A DNA stretch of 64,000 nt, from NCBI RefSeq assembly GCF_000966285.1, contig NZ_KQ031391.1:306978-370977 (forward strand), read 5' to 3'. The first letter of the stretch is position 1; each line of letters starts with the position of its first letter. Position numbers and translations under genes: made by a program. Shown here in pieces: positions 37,372 through 48,480 of this stretch. Source of the DNA: Pseudofrankia sp. DC12. Lineage in GTDB: Bacteria; Actinomycetota; Actinomycetes; Frankiales; Frankiaceae. The notes beneath the pieces are model-generated. The model was not told where the DNA came from and did not search any database. It saw nothing but the letters and a program-made list of their open reading frames with translations.

Positions 37372-37636
37372 GCCAGGCCGGCGCGGCCGTCGCTCACAAC
37401 CGCGGCCCTCCAGGCCGCAGCCGACACGCGACCACCGCACCAGCAGAACCGCGGCCCCACCCCGGTGAGCACACCGACCCCGATCAAACGTTGCCAGGCC
37501 GGCGCGGCCGTCGCTCACAACCGCGGCCCTCCAGGCCGCAGCCGACACGCGACCACCGCACCAGCAGAGCCGCGGCCCCACCCCGGTGAGCACACCGACC
37601 CCGATCAAACGTTGCCAGGTCGGCGCGGCCGTCCAG
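37372..37636. repeat. 121-bp tandem repeat, 2.2 copies
   Basis: Units begin at 37372, 37493 and 37614 (the last only about 22 bases long). The first two copies differ by a single base that I could find (AGCAGAACC against AGCAGAGCC). Each unit contains GCCGGCGCGGCCG and palindromic CCGCGGCCCTCCAGGCCGC. The period is not a multiple of three, which argues against coding. The array fills the gap between the 5' end of gabT and the 3' end of fabG. Confidence 0.93.
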
Positions 37637-37648
37637 GCCAGCGCGACC

Positions 37649-38401
37649 TCAGGCGCGCGGGCCGCCGGCGACGTAGAGGACCTGGCCGGTGACGAAGCCG
37701 GCGCCCTCGCTGACGAAGAACGACGCCGCGTGGGCGATGTCGGCCGGCTGGCCGACCCGGGCGACCGGGATCTCCTTGGCGCGGCGGGCCTCGTAGTGCT
37801 CCCAGGTCTCGCCGAGGCGCTCGGCGGTCTTGCGGGTCATCTCCGACTCGATGAGGCCCGGCGCGATCGCGTTGGCGGTGACGCCGAACTTGCCGAGCTC
37901 GACCGCGAGGGTCTTGGTGAAGCCCTGCAGGCCGGCCTTCGCCGCGGAGTAGTTGACCTGGCCGCGGTTGCCGAGCGCCGAGGTGCTGGACAGGTTGACC
38001 ACCCGGCCGAACTTCGCCTCGACCATGTACTTCTGCGTCGCCTTGGTCATCAGGAACGCGCCCCGCAGGTGCACGGCCATGACCTGGTCCCACTCGGACG
38101 CCGCCATCTTGAAGATGAGGTTGTCGCGGGTGATGCCGGCGTTGTTGATCAGCACGGTCGGCGGGCCGAGCTCGGCCACGACCTTCGCGACCGCCGCCTC
38201 GACGGCCGCCGCGTCGCTCACGTCCGCGCCGACGCCGATCGCCTTGCCGCCGGCCGAGACGATCTGGTCGACGACCGGCTTGGTGGCCTGCTCCTCGAGG
38301 TCGAGCACCGCGACGGCCAAGCCGTCCTGCGCCAGTCGCTGGGCGATGGCCGCGCCCAGGCCCCGCGCCGCCCCCGTCACGATCGCCACCCGTTCGGTCA
38401 T
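37649..38401 (-). CDS. fabG: 3-oxoacyl-ACP reductase / SDR family (FabG-type)
   Basis: A 250-residue short-chain dehydrogenase with GGGAG 9 bases before the ATG. VAIVTGAARGLGAAIAQRLA is the NAD(P) motif, VLINNAGI the NNAG motif, NLSSTSALGNRGQVNYSAAKAG the Ser-Tyr-Lys active site, and NAIAPGLIESEMT the PG motif. It reduces 3-oxoacyl thioesters with NADPH, either in fatty-acid synthesis or in a peripheral pathway; with no fatty-acid genes beside it, the second is as likely. Confidence 0.9.
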   Translation of the reverse strand: MTERVAIVTGAARGLGAAIAQRLAQDGLAVAVLDLEEQATKPVVDQIVSAGGKAIGVGADVSDAAAVEAAVAKVVAELGPPTVLINNAGITRDNLIFKMAASEWDQVMAVHLRGAFLMTKATQKYMVEAKFGRVVNLSSTSALGNRGQVNYSAAKAGLQGFTKTLAVELGKFGVTANAIAPGLIESEMTRKTAERLGETWEHYEARRAKEIPVARVGQPADIAHAASFFVSEGAGFVTGQVLYVAGGPRA

Positions 38402-38873
38402 GCTGATGTGCTCCCGTTCTCCGGGCGGCTCACGGCCACCGATGATGCAGCGGGTCGTGGCCGGTCCGCCGAAGCCGGCCCGGTACGTGTCGTCGCCGCC
38501 ATACTGCCGAACCGGGCGGTCCGGGGTCGCCCCGAGCCGGCGGATCTCACGTACGAGGGTGGCTGACGCGGTGGCGACGAACGTGGCGGTGCGCCCGTCT
38601 GGCCCGGCCCCTGGCCGGTTGTGTCAGGTTCCGTAAGCCCGGCCGGGGTGCCGGAGGGTTGATGTCGAGGCGGCCGCGCGGCCGACCGAGACAGTCCCAG
38701 GGAGGGACCGATGTCAATCCTGACCGACGACATCACCATCACCAACGAGGAGGCGCGCGAGCTGGTCCAGCGCGCGGCCTTCCTCATCCGCAGCCGGCCG
38801 ATCGATGGCTCGGACCCGCTGCAGGCCGCGTGCTGGAAGCGGTCCGTCGAGGAGTTCCTCAGAACCCGCCGGC

Positions 38874-41198
<2,325 letters not shown>

Positions 41199-41288
41199 GA
41201 CGCACCTCCCCGCCCGGCGCGGAGGTCCGGACGCCTCTCGGACGCTACGCGCCGGTCTCCCCCGCGGGTACCCGCCGGCCGCGGCCGG

Positions 41289-42161
41289 CTAGCCGCACTC
41301 GCCCCTGCGGACGAACGGCTCATCCTCGTCGTCGTGATCCGGGTCCGGGTCCACGTCCGCCGCGGGCCGCTGCTCGGGAAGGGCTGGGGCCTGGACGAAC
41401 TGGAAGTTGGTGACCACACGGGTGACGAAGCCGAGGTGCTCGTAGAGCCGGATGGCGTTGACGTTGAGCGCCGAGGCGTGCAGGATCGGCGTCTCGCCCC
41501 GGGCGTGGATCCCGGTCGCGACCGCGCGCATCAGCCGGGTGGCCAGGCCCTGGCCGCGCAGGGCCGGGTCCGTGCAGACGGCACTGATCTCGGTGTAGCC
41601 GGGGACCCGGAGCCGCTCCCCCGCCATGGCGACGAGCGTGTCCCCCTCGAAGACGCCGAGGTACGAGCCCAGCTCGACGGTGCGCGAGCGGAACGGCCCG
41701 GGTTTGGTGCGCTCGACCAGCTCGATCATCGCGGGCACGTCGGCCGGGCCGAGCGGCCGGGCCGCGGGCTCGGGCGCGTCGGTGAACGCGGCGGTGGCGA
41801 CCATCTGGACGAGGCCGATCCGGTCCAGCACGGTCCAGCCCGCCGGTGGAGCGTCCTCGACGAAGAACAGCGTCGCGACCCCGCCGGGCCCGACGACGGC
41901 CGCCAGGTCGTCCCAGGCCCACTCCCCCGGCCCGCCGGCCATCGCTGCGAACGGCGCGACCTCGGGCTGGAACTGCGCGGCCCGCGCGGCCCCGGCCCGG
42001 TCGGACCGGTCGGCGAAACCCGCCTGCGGACCGGTCAGCGCCGTCCAGATCACGTTGTCAAGCACGTCGTGGCCCAGCGGGCCGGCCGCGGCGCCCAGAC
42101 CCTGCTCCGGCGGCCTGTCCTGCTGCGTCCGCACCCGTGTGGCATCCGTCACCGCGATCAT
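41289..42161 (-). CDS. GNAT-family acetyltransferase
   Basis: About 290 residues from ATG 42161; the sequence GAGAGG touches that codon, so GTG 42152 is as good a start. The acetyl-CoA-binding core is at the C-terminal half: EISAVCTDPALRGQGLATRLMRAVATGIHARGETPILHASALNVNAIRLYEHLGFVTR, a textbook GNAT motif A/B. The N-terminal half is another, weaker GNAT-like segment. An acidic tail (DVDPDPDHDDEDEP) ends the protein. The acceptor is unknown; it is a single gene downstream of no clear partner. Confidence 0.85.
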   Translation of the reverse strand: MIAVTDATRVRTQQDRPPEQGLGAAAGPLGHDVLDNVIWTALTGPQAGFADRSDRAGAARAAQFQPEVAPFAAMAGGPGEWAWDDLAAVVGPGGVATLFFVEDAPPAGWTVLDRIGLVQMVATAAFTDAPEPAARPLGPADVPAMIELVERTKPGPFRSRTVELGSYLGVFEGDTLVAMAGERLRVPGYTEISAVCTDPALRGQGLATRLMRAVATGIHARGETPILHASALNVNAIRLYEHLGFVTRVVTNFQFVQAPALPEQRPAADVDPDPDHDDEDEPFVRRGECG

Positions 42162-42318
42162 CCTCTCGCCCGCCAGCACCCGAACCGACCCAATGGACAC
42201 CCTACGGCGCCAAGAGCGGCCAGACCGCGCCAGGACGTGGCTGGCACGGAGGGCACGGAGAGGGCACGGCCGCGCAGGCCGGCGTCGCGTGGACGGTCGC
42301 GACGCCGGCCCGCGCCGG

Positions 42319-42537
42319 CTACCCGGAGTCCCGCCCGGCGCCGCCGGACGCCGGGACGGGCGGGCGCTCCGGCGGCCGCGGCCGCGGCCGCGGCGGGCTC
42401 GCCACTCGGGCGGGCCGGGCCGGCGGCACCTGGCGCACCAGCCAGGACCGCCACTGGGTCATGGCGACCATCACCAGGTCGGCCAGGTTCGCCGCGAGGG
42501 CGTCGCGCCGCCGGCCCGGGAGCCGTCGCTCGGTCAC
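42319..42537 (-). CDS. Small protein coupled to the SnoaL-like gene
   Basis: A GTG start overlaps the stop of the SnoaL-like gene (GTGA). The 72-residue product has a hydrophobic helix (ALAANLADLVMVAMTQWRSWLV) and a Pro/Arg/Ser-rich tail. Overlap and a clear codon pattern in the first 35 codons support translation; the tail is low in complexity. Not recognised. Confidence 0.45.
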   Translation of the reverse strand: MTERRLPGRRRDALAANLADLVMVAMTQWRSWLVRQVPPARPARVASPPRPRPRPPERPPVPASGGAGRDSG

Positions 42538-43055
42538 CGCTCCACGAGCTTCTCGTCGACCCCGACGGCACGGCCCTGCGGGATCGACACCGCGGGCTGC
42601 TCGACCACGCCGCGCCTCATCAGCTCGTCGACCATGCCGAGCAGCCGGGTGATCCGCAGCCTGCAGATGCGCCACTGCCCGTCGGCGCACCTGCGGTATT
42701 CCTCGTGGTAATGGCCGCTCCCGGCGATCTCCAGCATTCCGCCGTCGCCGGTGAACCGCACGTAGTCGTTCATCGCCCAGATTCCGCGGGCCGACTCCGG
42801 CCCGGTTATCTCGATTTCGGGCATGTGGGCGTGATGAACAGTCAGCCCGGCGCCGATGGCCCGGAGGATGAATTCCATGAACTGCTCGCGGGTGCTGAAC
42901 CGCTCATCCGGCACGTCCGCGATCCACGCGTCGAGGTCCGGCGTGAACACGTCGGCCCACTCGTCCCACTTCTTCTCGTCGACCAGGCGCAGGTAGCGCG
43001 CTTTGAGCTGCTTGACAGCCTCGATCTCACAGAGGTCTCCGATATCCACCAGCAT
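42534..43055 (-). CDS. SnoaL/NTF2-like protein
   Basis: 173 residues from ATG 43055; AGGGGG directly touches it, and GTG 43049 is an alternative. LCEIEAVKQLKARYLRLVDEKKWDEWADVFTPD is the classic N-terminal helix pair of the SnoaL-like fold, followed by STREQFMEFI, VHHAHMPEIEI and SGHYHEEYRRCADGQWRICRLRITRLLG. The cone-shaped fold serves as isomerase, dehydratase or lyase in polyketide and steroid pathways, or simply binds ligands. No such pathway is adjacent. Confidence 0.85.
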   Translation of the reverse strand: MLVDIGDLCEIEAVKQLKARYLRLVDEKKWDEWADVFTPDLDAWIADVPDERFSTREQFMEFILRAIGAGLTVHHAHMPEIEITGPESARGIWAMNDYVRFTGDGGMLEIAGSGHYHEEYRRCADGQWRICRLRITRLLGMVDELMRRGVVEQPAVSIPQGRAVGVDEKLVER

Positions 43056-43209
43056 CCCCCTATGCCGCTTCACGGCGCCCGTTCGCCACAATCGGCAGCG
43101 CGGGCACGGTACGCCGTTCCGAGAAATCAGCGCCGCCTTCCGGCCGGCCGGCCGGAGCGTACTGCCACGCATTCTCGAACGCGACGCGGGCGAGTCGCCG
43201 GACGACGCG

Positions 43210-44384
43210 CTATCCGCCGGTGGCCGGCTTCGCCGCGCCGGTGACCGCCTGGGTGACGACGCGGCTGGCCTCGGCCGGGCCGAAGGTGGGCGGCCTGGGG
43301 ACGGCATCGGGGGTGCCGAGCCCGACAACGACGGTGTCGGTCGCCGGGTCGACCTGGACCACCTGGCTGCCGAGACCGGTCGCCCAGAACATGTCGTCCC
43401 GGGCGCCGGCGACGAGCCGGCCCTGCCTGGACGTCTGGTTGCCGACCTGGGACAGGTCCGTGGCGACCAGCGGGTTGCCGACGAGCCCCTCGTGGTTGAG
43501 CCACCACAGGTAGCCGTACGCCGCGTTGAGCTGGGTCGAGGACGTCCCGGTCGCGGCGCGCAGCCAGTCGGCGGAGACGATCTGCTTGCCGTGCCAGACG
43601 CCGTGGCCGAGGGCCAGCTGCCCAAACCGGGCCAGGTCGCGGCAGGTGCTGTGCACCCCCGGTGAACATCTCCGTGTTGCCGGCCCCGTCGTGCGACATC
43701 GACGTGCGGGTCCTGCCGAGCGGCGTGAACAGCCGCTGCCGGGCGAACGCCGCCGGATCCTGGCCGGTCGCGCCCTGGGGCACCTGTTGCAGGGTCTGGA
43801 TCGCCGAGTTGTTGTAGGCCCAGACCTGGCCGGGCGCCTCGGCCTGGCCGCGCCCGACGGCGAAGGCTGTCTTGTCCCGGGCCCGGATGAGCTGGTTGTA
43901 GTCGAGATCGATGCTCCACTGCCGGCCGGAGTCGTTGCTCAGCAGATCACGGACGGTGACGGCCGCGGACGGTGTCCCCCGCCAGGACGGAATCCGCGTC
44001 GACGCGGCCTGTGTGATCTTCAGGTCGCCGTCGTCCTGAGCGATGCCGGTCAGGGTGCTCGTCACCGACTTCGTCGCCGAGAAGGACGTCCTGCTCGGCG
44101 TTCGCGTTCATGCCCCGGAAGTACCACTCGCCGGCGATCTTCCCATCGCGGACCACCAGCGGACCACCAGGAGGCAGTTCGACTTCCCGGTCTCGGCGGT
44201 CCTCGCGAGATCGGCGAGGACGCTCGGGTCCAGACCGGCGGACACCGGGTCGACGGTCTCCCAGTCGGCCCCCGGCTGGTGCGGAGCTGCCCGGGGTCGC
44301 GGACGCGCCGGCGGACGCGCTCCCCGCCGGGTCGCCGTGGCAGGCGGCGGGCCAGCTCGTGCGGGCCAGGCCCTCGACGGACCG
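43210..44384 (-). pseudogene. Frameshifted beta-lactamase-related serine hydrolase
   Basis: Pieces of one serine hydrolase (NylB/beta-lactamase class C-like) lie in changing frames. From its front: GADWETVDPVSAGLDPSVLA, then LLVVRDGKIAGEWYFRG, then FSATKSVTSTLTGIAQ with the SxxK nucleophile, VWAYNNSAIQTLQQV with the Tyr motif, and HSTCRDLARFGQLALGHGVW to the end TQAVTGAAKPATGG. Four lesions break it: an extra base in a run of five G at 44269-44273, an exact 11-bp tandem duplication at 44149-44170, an extra base near 44085, and an extra base in the run at 43656-43660. Removing each restores the frame. The far N-terminus is missing. It could be decay plus homopolymer sequencing error. Confidence 0.85.
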
Positions 44385-44609
44385 TCAGGACGCGTCGGGG
44401 CGGGCGCGGCGGGCGTCCTCGGCACCGGCAGGCGCTCCAGTGCCGTCCGGCGCCGGCTCGGCGGCGCTGCCGGCGAACCGGCCGTGCAGCCGTTCGCGGA
44501 TCTCTTCCGGGGTGTAGGACCGGCGGGCCCGTTCGGCGCGGGCGACCATCGCGCCCGTCGCCGCGACGCCGACGACTCCGGCCAGCCCGAGCACCTTCCA
44601 CACACGCAT
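44385..44609 (-). CDS. Small membrane-anchored protein
   Basis: A 74-residue product starting MRVWKVLGLAGVVGVAATGAM, with GAGG 4-5 bases before the ATG. One hydrophobic helix anchors it, followed by SYTPEEIRERLHGRFAG, which looks conserved and soluble, and a low-complexity tail. Genes of this shape are frequent in actinobacteria without an assigned function. The pseudogene's start probably lay within or next to its 3' end. Confidence 0.65.
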   Translation of the reverse strand: MRVWKVLGLAGVVGVAATGAMVARAERARRSYTPEEIRERLHGRFAGSAAEPAPDGTGAPAGAEDARRARPDAS

Positions 44610-44760
44610 ACCTCAGGCTAAGTCGAATCCGCCGGTCTTGAGTGGGCCATCGCAGGACGAGGCCGCGTCCGCCCCAGAAAAGTCCAGTCGCGGGCCGCAG
44701 TTGCCGAGGCCTTGGCCGACTCGCCCCGGTCACCGCCCACGTCGGCCTAGTCTGGACGTT

Positions 44761-45678
44761 ATGTGCGCCATGCCCGTCAGCCTGGATGCGGCCGTGGAAG
44801 CGAGCCGCACCGGCGACCTGTGGCTGTTCCGGGGGCGGACCGCGGCCGACCGGGCGATCCAGACGCTCACGAACAGTCCCGTCAACCATGTCGGCATGGC
44901 CCTCGTCCTCGACGACATGCCGCCGATGATCTGGCATGCCGAGCTCGGCCGGTCCCTGCCCGACCGGTGGACCGGCGGCCGCCACCGCGGGGTCCAGCTG
45001 CACGACCTGCGGGCCGCCGTCGAGCAGTGGGGCCAGCGGTACGACCAGCGGGCCTGGCTGCGCCAGCTGGAGCCGGAGGTCCCCCGGGAGGCGGAGGACG
45101 CCGCCCTGCGGATCGTCGCCCGGCTTGACGGCACCCCGTTCCCGTCGACCGCCCAGCTCGCCGGCCGGTGGCTGCTCGGCCGGGCGCCGAACCACCACCA
45201 CCGGCCCGCGGGCGTCGCCGAGGACGCGGACCGGAGCTTGGACGATCCGGCGGCCGAGCCCTGGTTCGCCGCGTCCGGCTGGCAGCCCGGCTCCGACGGC
45301 GCGCGATCCGACGACCCCGGGCGGCCGGGCGTCGTCCCGAGCTGGGCCGACGAGGCGGTACCCGCCGAGCCCGCGGCCCGGGCCGCTCGCTGGCCGCGCC
45401 TGCTCGGCCGGGCACGCCGGCCGCACGCGGCAGCGGCCGGCGATCCGCCGGTGGCGGTCCCACCCGGCCCGGAGACCCTGACCGAGGCGAGCGGCTCATC
45501 GCTGGAGACCGCCTACTGCGCCGAGGTGGTCGCGATCACCTACCAGGCGATGGGGCTGCTGCCCGCGGGCCGCCGGCCGAACTGGTACGACCCGGGCCGG
45601 TTCTGGAGCGGGGACGACCTTCCGCTCACGGCCGGCTTCTCTCTCGGCGCCGAGATCGCGGTCGAGATCCCGGACTGA
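44761..45678 (+). CDS. Permuted NlpC/P60-like (YiiX-type) papain-fold protein
   Basis: 305 residues from ATG 44761 (a second ATG is at 44770). The His block comes first, GDLWLFRGRTAADRAIQTLTNSPVNHVGMAL, and the Cys block last, SSLETAYCAEVVAITYQAMGLLP, the reverse of normal NlpC/P60 order. This is the permuted papain fold of YiiX-like and LRAT-like proteins, whose members cleave peptidoglycan-like amides or transfer acyl groups. A Pro/Ala/Arg-rich insert of about 90 residues separates them. No signal peptide is seen, so cytosolic action is likely. Substrate unknown. Confidence 0.75.
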   Translation: MCAMPVSLDAAVEASRTGDLWLFRGRTAADRAIQTLTNSPVNHVGMALVLDDMPPMIWHAELGRSLPDRWTGGRHRGVQLHDLRAAVEQWGQRYDQRAWLRQLEPEVPREAEDAALRIVARLDGTPFPSTAQLAGRWLLGRAPNHHHRPAGVAEDADRSLDDPAAEPWFAASGWQPGSDGARSDDPGRPGVVPSWADEAVPAEPAARAARWPRLLGRARRPHAAAAGDPPVAVPPGPETLTEASGSSLETAYCAEVVAITYQAMGLLPAGRRPNWYDPGRFWSGDDLPLTAGFSLGAEIAVEIPD

Positions 45679-45755
45679 CCCGCGGCCGGGCGGTGCGGCC
45701 GCCGTCGCGCCGGGGCGTCTGGCCGCGAGCCGCCGGCGCGTGCTTGGCTGACGAC

Positions 45756-46001
45756 ATGGACGACAACGGGATATTCACTCAGATCAACGCGCTCGTCGCC
45801 GAGGAGCACGACCTGCGCTCGAAACGGGCGGCGGGCGCGATCGACCCGGAGGAGGAGCTCGCCCGCCTCCGCCACGTCGAGGCGTCCCTCGACCAGTGCT
45901 GGGACCTGCTGCGCCGCCGCGACGCGCTGCGCGCCGCCGGCCGGGACCCCGTCGACGCCAAGCCCGCGTCCATCGCCCAGGTCGAGGGCTACATCCAGTA
46001 G
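45756..46001 (+). CDS. DUF2630 family protein
   Basis: 81 residues: IFTQINALVAEEHDLRSKRAAGAIDPEEELARLRHVEASLDQCWDLLRRRDALR matches DUF2630 fully, including the LDQCWDLLRRR core and the VEGYIQ end. The protein is a helical hairpin of unknown function, common in actinobacteria. It sits alone between a convergent kinase gene and the papain-fold gene. Confidence 0.92.
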   Translation: MDDNGIFTQINALVAEEHDLRSKRAAGAIDPEEELARLRHVEASLDQCWDLLRRRDALRAAGRDPVDAKPASIAQVEGYIQ

Positions 46002-46029
46002 CACACGCGTTCTCCGTCAGGAACCTGCG

Positions 46030-47580
46030 TCAGGAGGCGCCGTCGCGGGACGGGCCGAGCGCCAGCACCCGGTGCGGCCCGGTGACCCGCCGGCGCGCCG
46101 GACCGTCGTCGCCGGGCTGGATGAGCGGCAGCCGGACGCTGAAGGCGGCCCCGCCCTCGGCGGCGGCACCGGCCTGGGCCGAGCCGCCGAGCCGGGCCGC
46201 GAGCCGCCCGACGAGGGCGAGCCCGAGGCCGGTGGAGACGGGGCGCAGGCCACGGTAGCGCTCGTAGAGCGCCGAGCGGTCGAACGCGACCGCGCAGTCG
46301 TCGGCCGTCAGGCCCGGCCCGCCGTCCCGGACCTCCAGCACCCCGGCCGGGCCGCGGGCCGACGGCTCGGCCCTGGCGGCGAGCACGATCGGCGCGCCCG
46401 CTGGGACGACCCGCAGCGCGTTCTCGGCCAGCCCGTCGAGGATCTGGCGCAGCCTGGCCGCGTCGGCGATGACGATGACCGGCCGGCCCGGTTCCGGCGC
46501 CTCGACGCGCAGCGGGATGCCCTCGGCCGCGCACCGGCGCCGCCACACGTCGGCGGCGTCGGCGAGGACCCGGCCCAGGTCGACCGGCGCGAGGTCCACC
46601 CGGAAGTCGTCGGCGTCCAGGCGGGCGAGGTCGAGCAGGTCCTGGACGAGCCGGTCCAGGCGCAGCGCCTCGTCGAGGATCACCCGGCCGGCATGCGGGG
46701 TCTCGGCCGCCGGGGTGACCTCGTCGGCGAGCGCCTCGGCGAAGCCCCGGATCGCGGTCAGCGGGGTCCGCAGCTCGTGCGAGACCGAGAGCAGGAACTC
46801 CCGCTGCCGCGCCTCGCTGGTCGCGAGCGCCGCGGCGAGCCCCGCGAGCGCGTCGGCGACGTCGGCGATCTCCACCGGTCCGCCGGTCGGCAGGGCGCGG
46901 GTCACGTCGACGTCGCGCCGGCCGCTGGCCAGCGCGTGCGCGGTACCGGCGAGGGCCCGCAGCGGCCGGGCCAGCCGGCGGGCCAGGACCAGGCCGGCGA
47001 CCGTCGCCAAGGCGAGGGCGACGACCAGCGCGATGAGCAGCCGGCGGCTCTCGGCCGTGGTCAGCTCCCGGGCAGCCGAGACGTCCTGGAGGAGCACCAG
47101 CGTGTTGCCTCCGGCCAGCGGCCGGGTGGAGACGAGGACCCGGCGGCCCGCCACGGTCCGCACGTCGGTGTTCGCGTCCGTGCCGGCCAGCCGGGCCCGG
47201 GTGCCCGCCGTCAGCATCGGCACCCGGCGGCCCTCACCCGGGCCGAGGGCGAGCGTCGCCAGACCGTCGGGATCGAGCACCAGCAGGCTGATCTGCTGGG
47301 CGCCGACGGCGCGAGCCACGTCACCACGCAGCTCGGTGTCGCGGGCGGTGCCGGTCAGCGCACCGGGCCGGCGGGCCAGGTCGGCGACCAGGTCGGCCTG
47401 CCTGCCGAGCGCCCGGCGGGCCTGCGCCTCACCGACCCGGCCGAGCTGCCCGAGGAAGATCGCCCCAGTGATGATCACGGCCAGCAGCGCGACCAGCGTC
47501 GTCACGAGCGCCGTGCGCGACCCGAGCCCCCCGCCGCGCCGGCGTCGCCGCCGCCCCGCCCGCCGGCCCAGCTCAGGCAT
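46030..47580 (-). CDS. Two-component sensor histidine kinase
   Basis: The start MPELGRRAGRRRRRR overlaps the regulator's last codons; 516 residues. Membrane span 1 at about 23-43 (ALVTTLVALLAVIITGAIFLGQ), an extracellular sensor of about 110 residues, span 2 (LLIALVVALALATVAGLVLA), HAMP, HisKA with FLLSVSHELRTPLTAIRGFAEAL, and HATPase_c with ENALRVVPAG, LEVRDGGPGLT and GLGLALVGRLAARLGG. It phosphorylates the OmpR-type partner encoded upstream in the same operon. The signal is unknown; the diverging DUF1800/DUF1501 genes are possible targets. Confidence 0.93.
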   Translation of the reverse strand: MPELGRRAGRRRRRRGGGLGSRTALVTTLVALLAVIITGAIFLGQLGRVGEAQARRALGRQADLVADLARRPGALTGTARDTELRGDVARAVGAQQISLLVLDPDGLATLALGPGEGRRVPMLTAGTRARLAGTDANTDVRTVAGRRVLVSTRPLAGGNTLVLLQDVSAARELTTAESRRLLIALVVALALATVAGLVLARRLARPLRALAGTAHALASGRRDVDVTRALPTGGPVEIADVADALAGLAAALATSEARQREFLLSVSHELRTPLTAIRGFAEALADEVTPAAETPHAGRVILDEALRLDRLVQDLLDLARLDADDFRVDLAPVDLGRVLADAADVWRRRCAAEGIPLRVEAPEPGRPVIVIADAARLRQILDGLAENALRVVPAGAPIVLAARAEPSARGPAGVLEVRDGGPGLTADDCAVAFDRSALYERYRGLRPVSTGLGLALVGRLAARLGGSAQAGAAAEGGAAFSVRLPLIQPGDDGPARRRVTGPHRVLALGPSRDGAS

Positions 47581-48370
47581 CGGCGGTGTACCCGACGCCA
47601 CGGACGGTCCGGATCGGGGAGACGTCCCCGAGCTTGGCCCGGACCTGCGCCACGTGGACGTCGACGGTCCGGGTACCGGCCGCGGCCTGGTAGCCCCACA
47701 CCTGGGAGAGCAGCCGTTCCCGGGTGTAGACCAGCCCCGGGCGGGCGAGCAGCGCGGCCAGCAGGTCGAACTCGGTAGCCGTCAGCTCGACTGGCACCCC
47801 GGCGGCGGCGACCTGGCGGCGGTCCAGGTCGAGCTGGACGGCACCGGCCCGCAGCGTCCGCGTCACCGGCCGAGCCTGCTCCGGGCCGGCGCGGCGCAGC
47901 ACCGCGCGCAGCCGGGCGACCAGCTCGCGGGGCGAGAACGGCTTGACCAGGTAGTCGTCGGCGCCCAGCTCCAGGCCGAGAATCCGGTCGACCTCGTCGT
48001 CGCGCGCAGTCACGAACAGCACCGGCGTCCAGTTCTCCTCGGCCCGCAGCGCGCGCAGCACGTCGCGCCCGTCGAGGCCGGGCAGCCGGACGTCGAGGAC
48101 GAGCGCGACCGGCGCGAGCTCGCGGGCCGCCGCGAGCCCGGCGGCCCCGTTTTGGCGGACCTCGACGCCGAAGCCCTCCCTGGTCAGGTACAGCCGGATC
48201 AGGTCGCTGATGTGCGGCTCGTCCTCGACCACCAGCACCAGGCCGGTCTGCTGGCGTGGCGCCGGCCCGGCGGCGGGCGCGGGCGCGTCGGTTGTCGCGG
48301 CCGTGGCCGGCGGCCCGGCGGTGGGCGGCGTGGACGGCGGCTGGCCGGGAGCTGAGGGAGGGGCTGCCAC
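47573..48370 (-). CDS. OmpR/PhoB-family response regulator
   Basis: From GTG 48370 the product has 265 residues. The first about 40 are a Pro/Ala/Thr-rich leader that may not be translated. The receiver has VLVVEDEPHISDLI, phosphoacceptor Asp in LVLDVRLPGLDG, VLFVTARDD, and GADDYLVKPFSPREL; the winged-helix has ELTATEFDLLAALLARPGLVYTRERLLSQVWG and RTVDVHVAQVRAKLG. It is coupled by overlap to the kinase gene. It is divergent from the DUF1800 gene, with 110 bases between. Confidence 0.95.
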   Translation of the reverse strand: MAAPPSAPGQPPSTPPTAGPPATAATTDAPAPAAGPAPRQQTGLVLVVEDEPHISDLIRLYLTREGFGVEVRQNGAAGLAAARELAPVALVLDVRLPGLDGRDVLRALRAEENWTPVLFVTARDDEVDRILGLELGADDYLVKPFSPRELVARLRAVLRRAGPEQARPVTRTLRAGAVQLDLDRRQVAAAGVPVELTATEFDLLAALLARPGLVYTRERLLSQVWGYQAAAGTRTVDVHVAQVRAKLGDVSPIRTVRGVGYTADA

Positions 48371-48480
48371 CGCTCCAGTGTGCGGCCGGACAGGCCGCCG
48401 ACGGGAGGCCTATCGGACTCGCGCGCCTTCCCTTACCGTCCTCGAACATGACGGCCACGGGCCGCTGACGGTCCGCTGGA

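Noticed and set aside
37351-37608. Minus-strand frame extending GabT upstream through the tandem repeat
   Set aside because: The repeat period is not a multiple of three and the translation is Arg/Gly/Cys-rich; GabT homologues start near MTTTAG.
37372-37636. 121-bp repeat as a CRISPR array
   Set aside because: The units are contiguous, with no spacers, and far longer than CRISPR repeats.
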